The notes beneath the pieces were generated by a model. The model had not been told where the DNA came from. It saw only the letters and a program-made list of their open reading frames with translations, and searched no databases. From the NCBI RefSeq assembly GCF_963855985.1, contig NC_087090.1:10228501-10292500 (forward strand): a stretch of 64,000 nucleotides of DNA. The letters run 5' to 3'. Position numbers and translations under genes: made by a program. The stretch is from Ostrinia nubilalis (taxonomy: Eukaryota > Arthropoda > Insecta > Lepidoptera > Crambidae). Below, piece after piece: positions 34,770-47,300 of the stretch (the stretch's first letter is position 1; each line of letters begins with the position of its first letter).

Positions 34770-37076
34770 CGTTCGTTCGTTCGTTTCAGCCGAAAGACGT
34801 CCACTGCTGGACAAAGGCCTCCCCCAAGGATTTCCACAAAGACCGGTCCTGCGCCGCTTGCATCCAGGTACTTCCCGCGACCTTTACCAGATCGTCGGTC
34901 CACCTAGTGGGAGGCCTGCCCACGCTACGTCTTCCAGCTCGTGGTCGCCACTCAAGAACTTTCCTGCCCCAGCGGCCATCAGCTCTTCGAGCTATGTGCC
35001 CCGCCCACTGCCACTTGATTTTAGCGATTCTGCGGGCTATGTCAGTCACTCTGGTTCTCCTACGGATCTCCTCATTTCTGATTCGATCACGCAGGGAAAC
35101 TCCGAGCATAGCACGCTCCATCGCTCTTTGGGTGACCTTGAGCCTTCTTATGAGGCCCATAGTAAGCGACCACGTCTCAGAGCCATACACCATCACTGGC
35201 AACACACACTGGTCAAATACTTTTGTCTTGAGACACTGCGGTATTTCGGACGTGAGAATTTCGCGAAGCTTCCCGAACGCTGCCCAGCCGAGTTGGATTC
35301 GACGATTAACCTCTTTCTCGAAGTTGGACCTACCTAATTGGACTGTTTGTCCCAGGTATACATAATTGTCAACAAGTTCGAGTGTAGTGTCTCCAACCTT
35401 CAGAGGAGTGGGTACAACACGGGCATTTGACATAATTTTTGTCTTGTCCATGTTCATTTTAAGACCCACTTGTTGAGAGGCTCTACTGAGGCCATCGAGC
35501 ATTGTGTTTAGGTCCTCCACGGTCTCAGCCATGACTACGATATCGTCCGCGAAACGAAGGTGTGTGATATACTCGCCGTTGATATTTATGCCGAATCCGC
35601 TCCAGTCCAGAAGCTTGAAAACATCTTCCAGGGCGGTGGTGAACAGTTTCGGAGATATGACATCTCCCTGTCTCACCCCTCGCTGCAACTGGATAGGTTT
35701 CGAGTTCTGATCCTGGAGGCGGACCGACATTGTGGCGTTTTCGTACAAGCCCTTCAGCGCTTCGATGTATCTATAGTCAATTTGGCACCGTTGGAGAGAC
35801 TGTAGCACTGCCCAGGTCTCGATCGAGTCGAAGGCTTTTTCATAGTCCACAAACGCCAGACAAAGTGGCTGATTATACTCCTCGGTCTTCTGTATAATCT
35901 GCCGTAGCGTATGTATGTGGTCTATGGTACTAAAGCCTTTTCGGAAACCGGCTTGTTCGGGAGGCTGGAAGTCGTCGAGCCTGCGTGCGAGACGATTCGT
36001 GATGACTCTCGAAAACAGCTTGTAGACATGGCTCAGAAGTGAGATGGGTCTATAATTTTTCAACAAGGTTTTGTCGCCTTTTTTGAAAAAAAGTATCACC
36101 ACACTTCTGTGCCATGCCGTAGGCGTTTTTCCCTCAAGTATGACGGAATCGAACAGCCTCTGAAGAGCCTTTAGTACCGGCGTTCCGCCTGCTTTCAGAA
36201 GCTCAGCCGTGATTCCATCATCACCCGGTGCCTTGTTGTTTTTCAGCTGTTTGAGAGCCATTCTAATCTCGTACAGGCTGACGTCCGGGATATCTTCGGT
36301 GTAGTGTCGGGTCAGTCTAGCTCTTGGGTCTTCGGCTAGATTTGTGACAGGTGTACGTACACTCGTGTATAATTGTCCGTAGAACTTCTCAACCTCTTCC
36401 AATAACTCAGGCCCCGACGAGATGTCTCTGCCATCCTCGGTCTTCAGCTTGGTCAGTTGACTTTGGCCAACAGACAGATCCCTAGCGAACACTTTAGAGC
36501 CTTTGTTACGCTCAATCGCCTCTTTAATACGATCTGTATTAAATTGGCGTAGATCGCGAGTCAAAGACTTGGAGATCTGTCTGTTAAGACGCCGATACTG
36601 AGCAGCATCTTCAGAGGACTGCAGAACCAAGTTTCGTCTCTCTTCCATAAGTTTATTGGTGAGGTCAGAGATCTTTTTGGTTCCTTTTGGACGACGGGTT
36701 TTAAAGAACTTAGACCCAGTCGTTTGGACAATTTCCACGAACCTGTCATTGTATTCGTCCACATTTTCGCAGTCTCCTAGGCATTCGAAACGATTTTGCA
36801 ACTCGAGCTGAAAGCTTTCGGGGTTTTGGAGTTGGATGGGCGCTGGGCGGAGCGTAGACTTCATCAGTCGACGCCTCTCGAGCTTGGGTCTGATATTCAA
36901 TGTGCCTCTTACCATTCGGTGATCGCTTCCTGTTTTGACCGAGTTGATCACAGAGACATCATTGAATATATGCTTCTTCGTCGACAAGATGAAGTCGATC
37001 TCATTTTTTATAGCGCCATTGGGATGCAGCCATGTCCACTTTCGCTGTTTTGGCTTCCTGAAGAATGTTCCTGAAG
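34770..37076 (-). mobile_element. 5'-truncated RTE non-LTR retrotransposon with perfect TSD
   Basis: AATAGTTGTTTT is present at 34758-34769 and again at 37077-37088, a 12-bp TSD. The insert is in minus orientation: its 3' end at the left is a short CGAA repeat tail, and its 5' truncation point lies inside the endonuclease domain. The protein frame is intact throughout. Confidence 0.88.
34786..37076 (-). CDS. RTE endonuclease/reverse transcriptase, N-terminus missing
   Basis: About 763 codons are open from the truncation point to TGA. The start holds the last endonuclease motifs (RKWTWLHPNGAIKNEIDFIL and GSDHRMV, the catalytic SDH). Reverse-transcriptase motifs follow in order: NNKAPGDDGI, KNYRPISLL, FVDYEKAF (motif A Asp), RGVRQGDVISP, HLRFADDIVVMAE (motif C, catalytic FADD), YLGQTV. 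The C-terminus GRPPTRWTDDLVKVAGSTWM is the tail seen in the short fragments at 5490, 24683 and 51770. RTE elements copy their RNA at a nicked genomic site. Without the N-terminal endonuclease residues and a promoter this copy cannot move by itself. A TTG near 36987 is not a credible start. Confidence 0.87.
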
Positions 37077-37539
37077 AATAGTTGTTTTACTCATGTATTA
37101 TAAAATTTCATACTATTAGAAATTCCTTAGAAGAAAATATTAAGTGACTTTAGATGAAGTAATTGCTTCTTCTGAAATATATTGTGATAACGACGGACAA
37201 CAACGGAACCCTACACTGCGCGTGGCACGACACGCACTTGACCAATTTTTAGATTTTGTTTCGGACACACGGTGACGGAGTTAAGTCTTGTTCACATTAA
37301 TCAAATAATTTAGTAAACTCGCCTTCAGTAAGTAGTAACTACTCGCTACTGATCAAAACCGTTCACACTTTGTTCATTAAAGTACAGTTTACAAGTAATT
37401 AGTGGTTTTTGTATAAACTCGACTAAAACACGTTTAGCCGAGGACCAAGTGAGCAGGAACCCGTGGTGGGGGGTGCTACTCGGCTACTCGTCAGTCAAAA
37501 TAGAACAAACGACTAAGTAAACATTTTCTTCTAAAGCCC

Positions 37540-38405
37540 GGTCTGTGAGCACGTAGAATTTTGTCCAATGACCCCAAGCTTCTCCTTATCGCTCGCGCGA
37601 ATTATATTGCTGTCGCGACTAGTGTTCCCGGGGCCTATAGGCTTTTAGGCTTAAAATTAAGCCTATTTAGTTCTTTTTTTGGCCATGATAGACTACTAGG
37701 CTTTTAAAAGGCTACTCATTATAAAAAGCCTATAGGTTTAAAAAAAAACCTATAGGCCTAAATAAATAGCCTTTTAGGCTTTATTTCCGACTGAAGTCTT
37801 TTTCGAGTAGTAGGCTTATTATAAGGCTATAGCCATTATTCAGGTTATGGCTTAGTATGAATTAAACAAGTATTTTTGTATCGCATTTATTTTAAAATTA
37901 AATAAAAACGAATATTATTTGAAATTGGAAATTATTAAGTACCTAATTGTTATACATTATTATTATCATATATTTCTAGGATCCCATCATCAGATCCTGA
38001 CTTGGTGACAATGGGACCACCTCAGAAGTGTACCCTATCGAACAAAAAAACAATTTTGAAAATCGTTCCACAATTTGACGGAGTAATCGGTGAACATACA
38101 TAGAAAAAAAAAATACAACATACAGTCGAACATTAACCTCATTCTTTTTTGAAGTCGGTTAAAAATAAATATTCATATTCATTTATTGCATCCTGTTGTA
38201 CAATTAGGTGTTTACAAATAAATAAAATAGACCTAGCCTAAAGGACGAAAAATCTTTATAGGTTTTTAGCCTATTGCTAGTCGCGTCGCGACTGTGCGAC
38301 AGGCGCCTGCAGTGAGTGTGCGAGCGCGACAGCAATATAATTAAGCGCGAGCGATAAGGATGGGTAGCTTGGGGTCATTGGACAAAATCTACGTGCTCAC
38401 AGACC
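37540..38405. mobile_element. MITE with GGTCTGTGAGCACGTAG ends, split by a hAT-like insert
   Basis: GGTCTGTGAGCACGTAGAAT at 37540 is mirrored by ATCTACGTGCTCACAGACC ending about 38405; pairing continues through TTGTCCAATGACCCCAAGC and GCGCGAATTATATTGCTGTCG. An insert occupies 37621-38277. Confidence 0.68.
37621..38277. mobile_element. hAT-like insert rich in AGGCTTTTAGGC/GCCTATAGG
   Basis: Bounded by TAGTGTTCCCGGGG on the left and TTAGCCTATTGCTA on the right. GTCGCGAC precedes it and GTCGCGTC follows, seven of eight bases, so an 8-bp TSD is likely. AGGCTTTTAGGC, GCCTATAGG and relatives recur at both ends as probable binding sites. No transposase. Confidence 0.5.
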
Positions 38406-38445
38406 AGAATCACAATCAAAATTAAACACACTTTTTGGACTTATA

Positions 38446-40528
38446 GCCTGACCAGGAACATAAAAACCCTGGCATAGAGGCGCGTCAATTGCATTTGATA
38501 GTGCAACACTGAGTACAGTCGTATCTGTGTTAAATTAATAGGCTAACTTTATGTATCAGGATTCAGGATTACGGGCTAATTTGATATTTTCATAAATTAA
38601 CGGAAAACTATTATTATAGGTAACCTGGTTTAAATAAATTAAATGAAACCATCAATCGAGCTAGTAGGATTTATTTTATTATTCATCAATAATCAAATTC
38701 AGAACTTGAATATTCAACTGCAATGTCTGCTCATGAACGCTTCAAACTCGGTACTTCTTTTCCAATTCCATAAAATTCAACAATTAGAAAGTGACAATTT
38801 TTTTTTAAATAGGTAGTTGAAACAAACCACAGCTAATTTTCATAGTGGACTGTACTATACGATAAACATGTCAGTCAATTTGACAACCTTTGTCTGAAAC
38901 ATTATTCAATGAAAATATTGTCCGAACCCTTAGTATTTCTCTTCGACAAATACTTTAACACATTGTGAACCACTTTTCTTTCACGACTATAAAAAGATTT
39001 TAGCAATTTAATCCACAAAATCAATTGCGCACATTTAAAATAAAGTTTGTTTACACTTTGACAGCAATAGACTGACATGCAAGGTGACATGTCAATGAAG
39101 TTTTCAGTTACTGTTGCCATCACAGATATGGATTAGAGTAGATGCAGCAAGTTGCTCGTCAAAGCGTGCCATTCCGATATGTCCAAATGGACATACATGG
39201 TCGAGTGATGTTCATGTAATCCGATTACAGCAATCGGTTACGATGATTATACGAGGACAGTAGTACGAACACGGTAGAAAGAAGAAATTATTTACGGATT
39301 GAGAATTGTAATTAACAGCACAAGTAACAAATAATTAATTAGAATAAAGTAGCAGTAGAAGAAGTATAAAGTAGCATTGTTTTTAATACATATCCTGCGA
39401 TGTACTATTAAGAGTAAAACCATGGTCCCTGTATGTGGTGCACTCATACCTATCCCAAGGAACCGTACTTACTCATAACATTATGACACACACTGATCCG
39501 TGTATTCATACACTAGACAAGTTTTTGTATTGAAACGCTGTTAGGGTGAAAAAAATAATGAGATTTGACGATTTGTAAGAATTAATTTATTTAAAGAGGA
39601 AAATAAAGATGTTTTTGGTTTTGTATCGGGCCCCCGGGAAACCCCTAGTGCCAGACTTTTTCAAATAGGCAGAGTAGAGGCATCTGCCTATGGAAGTTCT
39701 ATAATTTTGCCATTATCTTTTTTATAAATGACGGCGGAAGAACAATTTTATTCAAACTTTTTGATTTGTTTTGATTATTTTATAGGGCTCGTCTAAAGCA
39801 CAATACTATTCATTGCACTTATAATATAATTATGAAGAAAAATGTTTTGTGTTTAATTTTACTTCGAACGTTTTTTACCACACTGAATTTTGTCGTTTAG
39901 AAATATCTTCAAAACTAGGTACCTACCTGACTGTCTTAGCTCTATGAAACAAAACGTATTGGCAAAACTACGCATTTTTACATTTATTTATTAAAAATAA
40001 AAAGCTTGAGTTAATAGTCTTTATTTTATGAAACTAGGTCAGGTACTTACTAGGATATTTAAAAGTATGGAATTAAGTATGAATTACTAGTAGTACTATT
40101 TAACATAATGCAATAACGATCATTACTTTCATAAACATTAGGCACAACAAAAATATTATTTGCAAATTAATAAGAAAATTAATAATGTAGAATAACGTTT
40201 ACCGCGCAAATTATTTTAATCCACAGTCAGACTAGCTATAACTTTAACAAAATATCAGTTTTATCGGAATTAATTAATTTTCGAATCGAATCACACGATA
40301 TCTTTCGATGACTTTGCGAATGCAGTACGATGATACGATTACTTTTACGTTGCGGCAATCACTAAAATTCGCTAAAATGACACTAATGACGTTTAAAAAG
40401 TGGCACGCTCGGCCTCATACAATTTTTGACACATGCTGCATCTATCCATATCTGTGGTTGCCATTAAAAGAAATTAGTACCATTAGTTTTCCGCAACATG
40501 GCGAGGGTTTTTATGTTCCTGGTCAGGC
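38446..40528. mobile_element. TA-flanked MITE with GCCTGACCAGGAACATA ends
   Basis: GCCTGACCAGGAACATAAAA at 38446 is mirrored by TTTTATGTTCCTGGTCAGGC ending 40528; TA flanks both. The 8-bp-TSD element at 39121-40456 is nested in it. Confidence 0.68.
39121..40456. mobile_element. non-autonomous TIR element, 8-bp TSD, CACAGATATGGAT family (copy 2)
   Basis: CACAGATATGGATTAGAGTA opens it and CTATCCATATCTGTG closes it. GTTGCCAT flanks both (39113-39120 and 40457-40464). 1,336 bp. The two terminal thirds match the copy at 2179-3218; the middle (about 39390-39890) does not. No transposase frame. Confidence 0.87.
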
Positions 40529-41137
40529 TATACCTCATTTGATTTGAATGACCAAAATGATTTCAAAACCTTTTTTCCACCCAAATCGTGGTATCACAAC
40601 AATTTATTAGTCGAAAATATTTGTTAATTTTTCATTTCGATATTTTTTCACAAATATACGACCTAAATGTCAATGTGACAGAGCCCACAAAGTTGTGGAC
40701 GCTAGTTGGCGCTGTAATCGTGCACAGAGCCAATAGTCGAGTTTTAGATGTAGTTTGCTCACTAAATAAATTCTAGCTTTTATTGCAACTAAAAAATTTT
40801 AGTAAGTAGGTAGGTATTGTACCTACACAAATGTTAGTACAATACTTTCTTAGTTCAGTTATCTGAACTAACAAACATCAAGAGAGAAAAAAGAAGGTAA
40901 AGTAACAAAATAAATAAAAATATAATCATTTATTGACAATTTATAAAACAGCACAAACATCGGTACCTAGTTGTTTAAATTGATACGGTTCATTTGTTAC
41001 AATAGAGAATATTAATTATATTAAAAATACCTACATCAACACCACACAGAAAGTCAGGGATATCTATGTTAATAAAAAAAACATTATTTACTTATCACGC
41101 CTTTCCACTGGCTGAAGTCTTTTGAATTTTTAACTTA
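40529..41137 (-). other. 3' UTR of centrosomin and flank
   Basis: The centrosomin stop is at 41138-41140. On the minus strand AATAAA lies at 40929-40934, about 200 nt past the stop, and is the best polyadenylation signal. The remainder to 40529 is unassigned. Confidence 0.5.
40929..40934 (-). terminator. candidate polyadenylation signal of centrosomin
   Basis: AATAAA on the minus strand about 200 nt downstream of the centrosomin stop codon. Confidence 0.5.
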
Positions 41138-41349
41138 TTACAATAACCCTTGTGGGTTGGTCTGATTTTCAAGTTGATCACGAGCTTTTCGTAGGACTCC
41201 TTGAGTTTTATGAATTTCTCGGCAGATTGCACGCTGTACACTTCTTTTTCTCATATTAGCAGCATTTAACTGTGCCAAAGTTTCTGCCAACGTTGTTTTA
41301 GTTCTGGCAAGTTTCTGCTTAAGAGTTAAATTTTCTTCATATAGTGAAC
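41138..41349 (-). CDS. cnn: centrosomin last exon with CM2
   Basis: Begins after TTTTTTCAG, reads SLYEENLTLKQKLARTKTTL and on to the CM2 core RAICREIHKTQGVLRKARDQ, then NPQGLL and TAA. CM2 in family members binds centriolar partners and calmodulin; here the Lys/Arg-rich helix is intact. Confidence 0.9.
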
Positions 41350-44300
41350 CTGAAAAAATAATGCATTAAGTATGCTTGGATCTCACAATTATGTATTTAA
41401 GCTGCTAATACAATAAGTATACTATATAATGTATATTAAAATAATTAAAAATATTATTAGACAATAGGAGCAGTCATAAGAATATTACATAAATTTATTT
41501 TTTGAGCGTAAAAAGTACTGTATAAACTTACGAGGTGACAATGTAACAGCTTCATTTTGTTCCAGGCTTGACAGCCTGTCACTATCAATACCCTGGTCTG
41601 GAGACGTTGGCCTTTCTTCTTCTGATTGGCCTTCATTAACGTATGCTACTTTCATATTGGCGTCCATAGCCACTTTACGAGTTACTTCGATTTCTAGTTG
41701 AGCGTTCATGTCTAATGCAGACGCTAATTTTTCGCGGGCTTCTTCTAGTTCTCTTTCAATTCTTAATCGGTCATGTTGAGCCCGTGCTCGCTCTAAAGCG
41801 GCCTGGGAAGCTTGCACTGTTGCCTCGTCTGCAGCCCGTCGCAAAGATCGTTCGGTTTCCATGTGCATCGTTTCCATTTCTTGTCTTTCAACTCGCAACT
41901 TTTCATTAAAGCTAACGGCTTCGGCTAATTGTTTTTCAACCTCCGCAATCTTAATCTCCAAGCGTTTTATATTTTCACACATGAAATCTGCATTCTTCTT
42001 TAATTCCGCATGATTGGCACGTTCAGAAGCTAGATTATTTTTTAATTCATCCCTTTCCACTATGAGTTCATTTATTTGTTGCATAGCAAACTCCAATTTG
42101 CTCTTGAGATCGTTGTTATCGTCTTCAATAAGATCATTTCGTTTAACCAGTTGATTCATTTCTTCAACTGAAAGATGTTCATTGACGTTCTTGTTGTCTT
42201 CGGACCGAGAGCCTAAAGAAACACGTGACCTTCTTGACCGATATTTATTGACATCCGAAGTGGATTCTCTAGCAACCACTCCAGTGTCGCATAGACCAAC
42301 TCGAGCTAAAGACACGTTTCTATCAGGCTCTGACCAGCACTCTGACTCAGACATAACATCTGCTTGTGGGAAAGGCTTTGATCTCTTCAATGAGAATTTA
42401 CTCATTTCTTCCGCACAGATACCGTGATGTCCAAACATCATAGTTAGATCTTCAATTCTTAGTGCGTTTGATACATCTAGGTTACTTTCATCCATCGTGA
42501 AGTCTTCTGGTGCCATAGACTCGTCTAATTTTAATCCTACCGGAAGTGCTAAGCTCTGTTCTAAGATACTTTCGGCCAATTTTTGTTTGTCCTCACCCAA
42601 AACACACCTGTTGAATAAAAAAAAATACAATATTTATTCAAAGTAATGTAAAATTAATTCATTAATTACATCTATTTATCATGACACTTACTTGTGTGAT
42701 AAAAGTTTGTCCAGAAAATAAGCCAAGCCTTGTAAACGACGAGTCAACAATTGTTGAAGGTTTCTAAAATGAAACAATTATTTTATTATTAAATATCCCA
42801 TGTAACTGAACTTCTGTTTGTAAAAATAGTAAGTAATCGTGTAATCGACTTCGAAGTGAACGTAAACTTATTTTAACATAAAAAATAAACACATGCAATG
42901 CAATGGGAAATAAGATAACTACTCTGGCACAGGCAATAACTAGTAGGGTACTTTTTTAAATTTAGATAATTTTGTGATACGTTACCCTGTATTGTCTTCG
43001 TTATTGATATTATCGACATTTTTTTGAAGCTCTCTCACTTTATTTTCCAAATCCTTAATGTGTTCATCTTTGCATTTCAATATTTCTTCATATTTTTCCA
43101 TTTGGGAGTCACTTACGTGTGCGTATGCCAGTTCTTTGTTCTATAACATAATAATAATGTTAGTATTAATGTGTACAAAAATACGAAAACTTTATAATAT
43201 TACTTTTACTAGCAACTTTCTTCAACCGCATTCTTTCGGTAAATAATATTTATTTTTTAAATTAATGTTTAGAATAATGGTATAATATTTATTATGGAGA
43301 TATTGTAATACCAACCAATTTCAATTTCTTTATTTCTTTATCTTGTTGCTGTATTTTTTTCATGCAACCTTTAATCATTTGTAACGCCTTCCGATTTTCT
43401 CTTCTAAGTTTGATAAGTTCGTCCTGTTGGCATATAATTAAATTTAAGGAATACGTTAAATAACCCAATATTTCCACCAAGCAAAACGCACATTATGTCA
43501 AAAAGCTTACCAAATCATCATTATTTACGGTTACAGCCAAGTAATCACTGAAACAATATATCATATTATTACATACAGGGTGGTGATTTCAATACTCACC
43601 ATATTTATTTAGGTGATCTATTATGACTTATACGCATTTAGCACCAAAACAAAATTACAAACGAAAGTGGATTTTATAGCGAATATTTTCCGTGCGAAAT
43701 CAATTTGTTCTGTGGCTCGCAATACTGCAACAGTTTATACTGCGGCACCATCGAGCTACGCGGATCGCTCGCTTATCATGTCGGATAGCCTACTGAAGGA
43801 AGCCATGTAAAGTAGGTAGTGTAAATAGGTATTTTTCTTTGACAAACTAAAGTTAAAGTTCGTTTTAATTTTATTTTCGAAGTCAATTTTTTACTGATTC
43901 GTTATCAGAATAAGCTAATAATGAACTCCCTAAATATGGCGAGTATTGAAATCAACACCCTGTATTATATTTATTATTTTGTTTTATTTATTTATTACTA
44001 CCGCAATAGTGGTACTGGTGACTGCGGCGTAATAAGCATTTATTGTAAAACTAGCTTCTGCCCGCAGTTTCACCCGCGTGAAATTTAGTTTGTCACAGAT
44101 CATCATGAATTATAGCCTATATGTTATTCTGGGTTATAGAAAGAAAGAAAGAAAGAAAAAATGTTTATTCAGTATCATCGACAATACACTTGCAATACTT
44201 AACATTATTTAATGAGAAGGTAATTACAATGATACTGAAAAGGTATCCACTCAGCATGGTGTCGTAGCATCTCAGTAGATAATGCCACGACGCTGGTCTT

Positions 44301-47300
44301 CCGTGGACACCCAAACAGGGAGAGCACTACTGAGCACAACAATTGCTTATGAATCATGATACATAATAATATAAATACCTCATAAATACGTTACATATTG
44401 TACACCTTATATACAGGGTGTTTCTTGTAAGGTGTCAAGCCGAAGGCAGGTGATAGGTGAGGACTAGACCTATCGATTTCACCCCCATGTATGTTCTACG
44501 ATTTTTCGTAGTTTAGAAGTTATCGTTAATTTTGTGATTTTTTCAAATTTCAGGACCTAGTGGCTTAATTTTTTTTTTATCTTTTTTTTGGGTTGACTTT
44601 TCTCAGATTTCTTTTTTTTGACAGATTCCCTATTAAGTGCAGATATTTGAAAAAAATAATCACCTTCCTATCTTTGATGCAAGATACAAAATTTTTGCTA
44701 GAAACATAAAAAATATGCTTTTAGCAGAACATTCTAAAATTTTCAATTGAAATGTATGAGAAAAAAAAAGAATTTCCATAGGTCCAAAATAATTTTAAAA
44801 ACTGCGCAGTTTTCTAAACTTTCATAATAACACAAAAAAACATGTACTTAATAGGCCATTATTTTCTGTAATCGCTCCACTAAAGTGGTAAGTCGGAGAT
44901 TCCGTTACATGTTTTTGACTTTCTTAGGACTAAGTAATATTTGCAATCCCCTAAGTTTACGTTATGTAGAACACATTTAGAGACAGTAACTGAAAAGATT
45001 TTTTTTATCCACAACGTGGAAGCTCTTGCTCTTCATGTGGTATACAAAAGGGAATATGAAAATTTTGATGATAAACCACATTAGAATGCAAGAAGCTTTT
45101 GTAAATTTACGAATAATTGTTTTGCGTCGTTGTCGAATGTGCATTCAGGTCAGCGACGGACATTTTGAACATTCACTTTAAATTAAATCATTATACCCTT
45201 TTTTGCTCTCTCTCTCTCTCTCTCTCTCACACAGACACACACACACACACACGCAAACACACGCGCGCGCGCGCACACACACACACACACACTCTTTCTC
45301 TTTCCTTTCACACTCTAACAGGTAGGTATATCAAATTTAATCGTAAAGTAACAATCACCACTGTGGTCTAGTGGTAAGACTACCTATTTAGGACAGCCAA
45401 TTCCTCTGTGGTTTAGGATTCCGGGTGAAGCTCGCTGATCATCCAGCAGTTTCCAACTTTCCATCAGGTCAGATGAAGGGCAAGAGCTTCCTCGTTGTGG
45501 ATAAAAAATGTTCTGTTCAGTTATTGTCTCTAAACGTGTTCTACGTAACGTACACTTAGTGGATTGCAAACATTAGTTAGTCCTAAGAAAGTCAAAAACA
45601 TGTAACGGAATCTCCGACTTACTACTTTAGTAGAGCGATTACAGAAAATAATGGCCTATTAAGTACATGTTTTTTTGTGTTATTATGAAAGTTTAGAAAA
45701 CTGCGCAGTTTTTAAAATTATTTTGGACCTATGGAAATTCTTTTTTTTTCTCATACATTTCAGTTGAAAATTTTAGAATGTTCTGCTAAAAGCATATTTT
45801 TTATGTTTCTAGCAAAAATTTTGTATCTTGCATCAAAGATAGGAAGGTGATTATTTTTTTCAAATATCTGCAACTAATAGGGAATCTGTAAAAAAAAAGA
45901 AATCTGAGAAAAGTCAACCCAAAAAAAAGATAAAAAAAAAAATTAAGCCACTAGGTCATGAAATTTGAAAAAATCACAAAATTAACGATAACTTCTAAAC
46001 TACGAAAAATCGTAGAACATACATGGGGGTGAAATCGATAGGTCTAGTCCTCACCTATCACCTGCCTTCGGCTTGACACCTTACAAGAAACACCCTGTAT
46101 AACTCTTTACATAATTATAAGAAAGTTAGCACACAGTTACCATAACAACCATAGCAATACATGTTACTGATGAAACGTGGAACTTGAAGTGAGTGTATTT
46201 TAATTTACATTAATTTCAGTTTGCTGTCCTATAATGAGTCTTTTTGCAAATTTAAAAGGAAACCTTTGTATTTATATTTAAAAGAAAACAATGAGAAACA
46301 TTTTTTAAGGGGTGGAGGGATGTTGTTCCAACATTTCGTGGCTGAGTATCGAAAACTTCCACGAAATGCAGCTGTACTGTGGCTAGGACAACATAGAAGA
46401 GAAGCAGTTCTGATACGATTAGAAAATAACAATTTGTCATATAAATATGAGGGCGATTTATTTTGAATTACACCAAATAAAAGACATGCATAATGCAGTG
46501 AACGTCGAGATTGCATATTAATTAAATTATTGTGATTTAGAAACGGAGTAATATGAGACCTGGGAGGAATGGTAAAACAAAATCGTGCACACGAATTTTG
46601 AACTCTCTGTATTAACTTTTTGGTATAACCAAAGAGGCACTCGCCCATAACAGTATCAGCATAATTCAGTTTTGATAATATAAGCGCTTCACAAAGCTTA
46701 ATTCTTATATTAACATCCAAGAACATTCTAATCTTATATAGCACGCTAAGCCTGTAGTAACAATTTCTTACTATTTCCAAGACATGGTTATGAAACCGTA
46801 GCCTATTATCCATGAGAACTCCTAAGTTGCGGGCTTCAGTTACTTTCTCGACATCTGTGTCTCCTATCTTAATTGCAGGATTTAACTTTTCTATGCTGCT
46901 AATCTGAGTCGCAGAACCCAGCACGAGAAACTTAGATTTAAGCGGGTTCAGAACTAAACCATTTCTATTTGCCCATTTGTCAATCCGCTCTAAATCTTCA
47001 TTGATCTTATTGACAGCAGTTAAGGTTTCACTAGGCTTGAATTGGAGATAAATTTGCAAATCATCTGCATACAAATGATAATTACAGTCTTTGATAGAAC
47101 CAATCAAATCAGTGCTATATAAAATAAATAAAATTGGGCCCAATATGGATCCCTGCGGTACTCCACGACTTATTGGGGATGGCTTCGAACAAGAGCTAGT
47201 ACCATCCACACCAACCACCTCCACCCTCTGCGATCGTCCATCAAGATAGCTGGCAAACCATCTAAGTGACCCACTGTCAAACCCATAAAATGACAATTTA

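Larger units (their letters stand above)
34308..37240 (+). mobile_element. GGTTCCGTA..GGAACCCTAC repeat, split by an RTE element
   Basis: GGTTCCGTAGTCCTGAGAAG opens it and AACAACGGAACCCTACACTG closes it. Without the RTE insertion (34770-37076) it matches 9396-9690 in its middle (ACTTTCAAGGAAAAC; TTCCTTAGAAGAAAATAT; GACTTTAGATGAAGTAAT). Confidence 0.6.

Noticed and set aside
34763..35365. 200-codon plus-strand open frame
   Set aside because: It is the complement of the RTE reverse-transcriptase gene and has no motif of its own.
45117..45371. Open frame through a CT/CA repeat
   Set aside because: Low-complexity dinucleotide repeat read as Leu/Ser/His/Thr.
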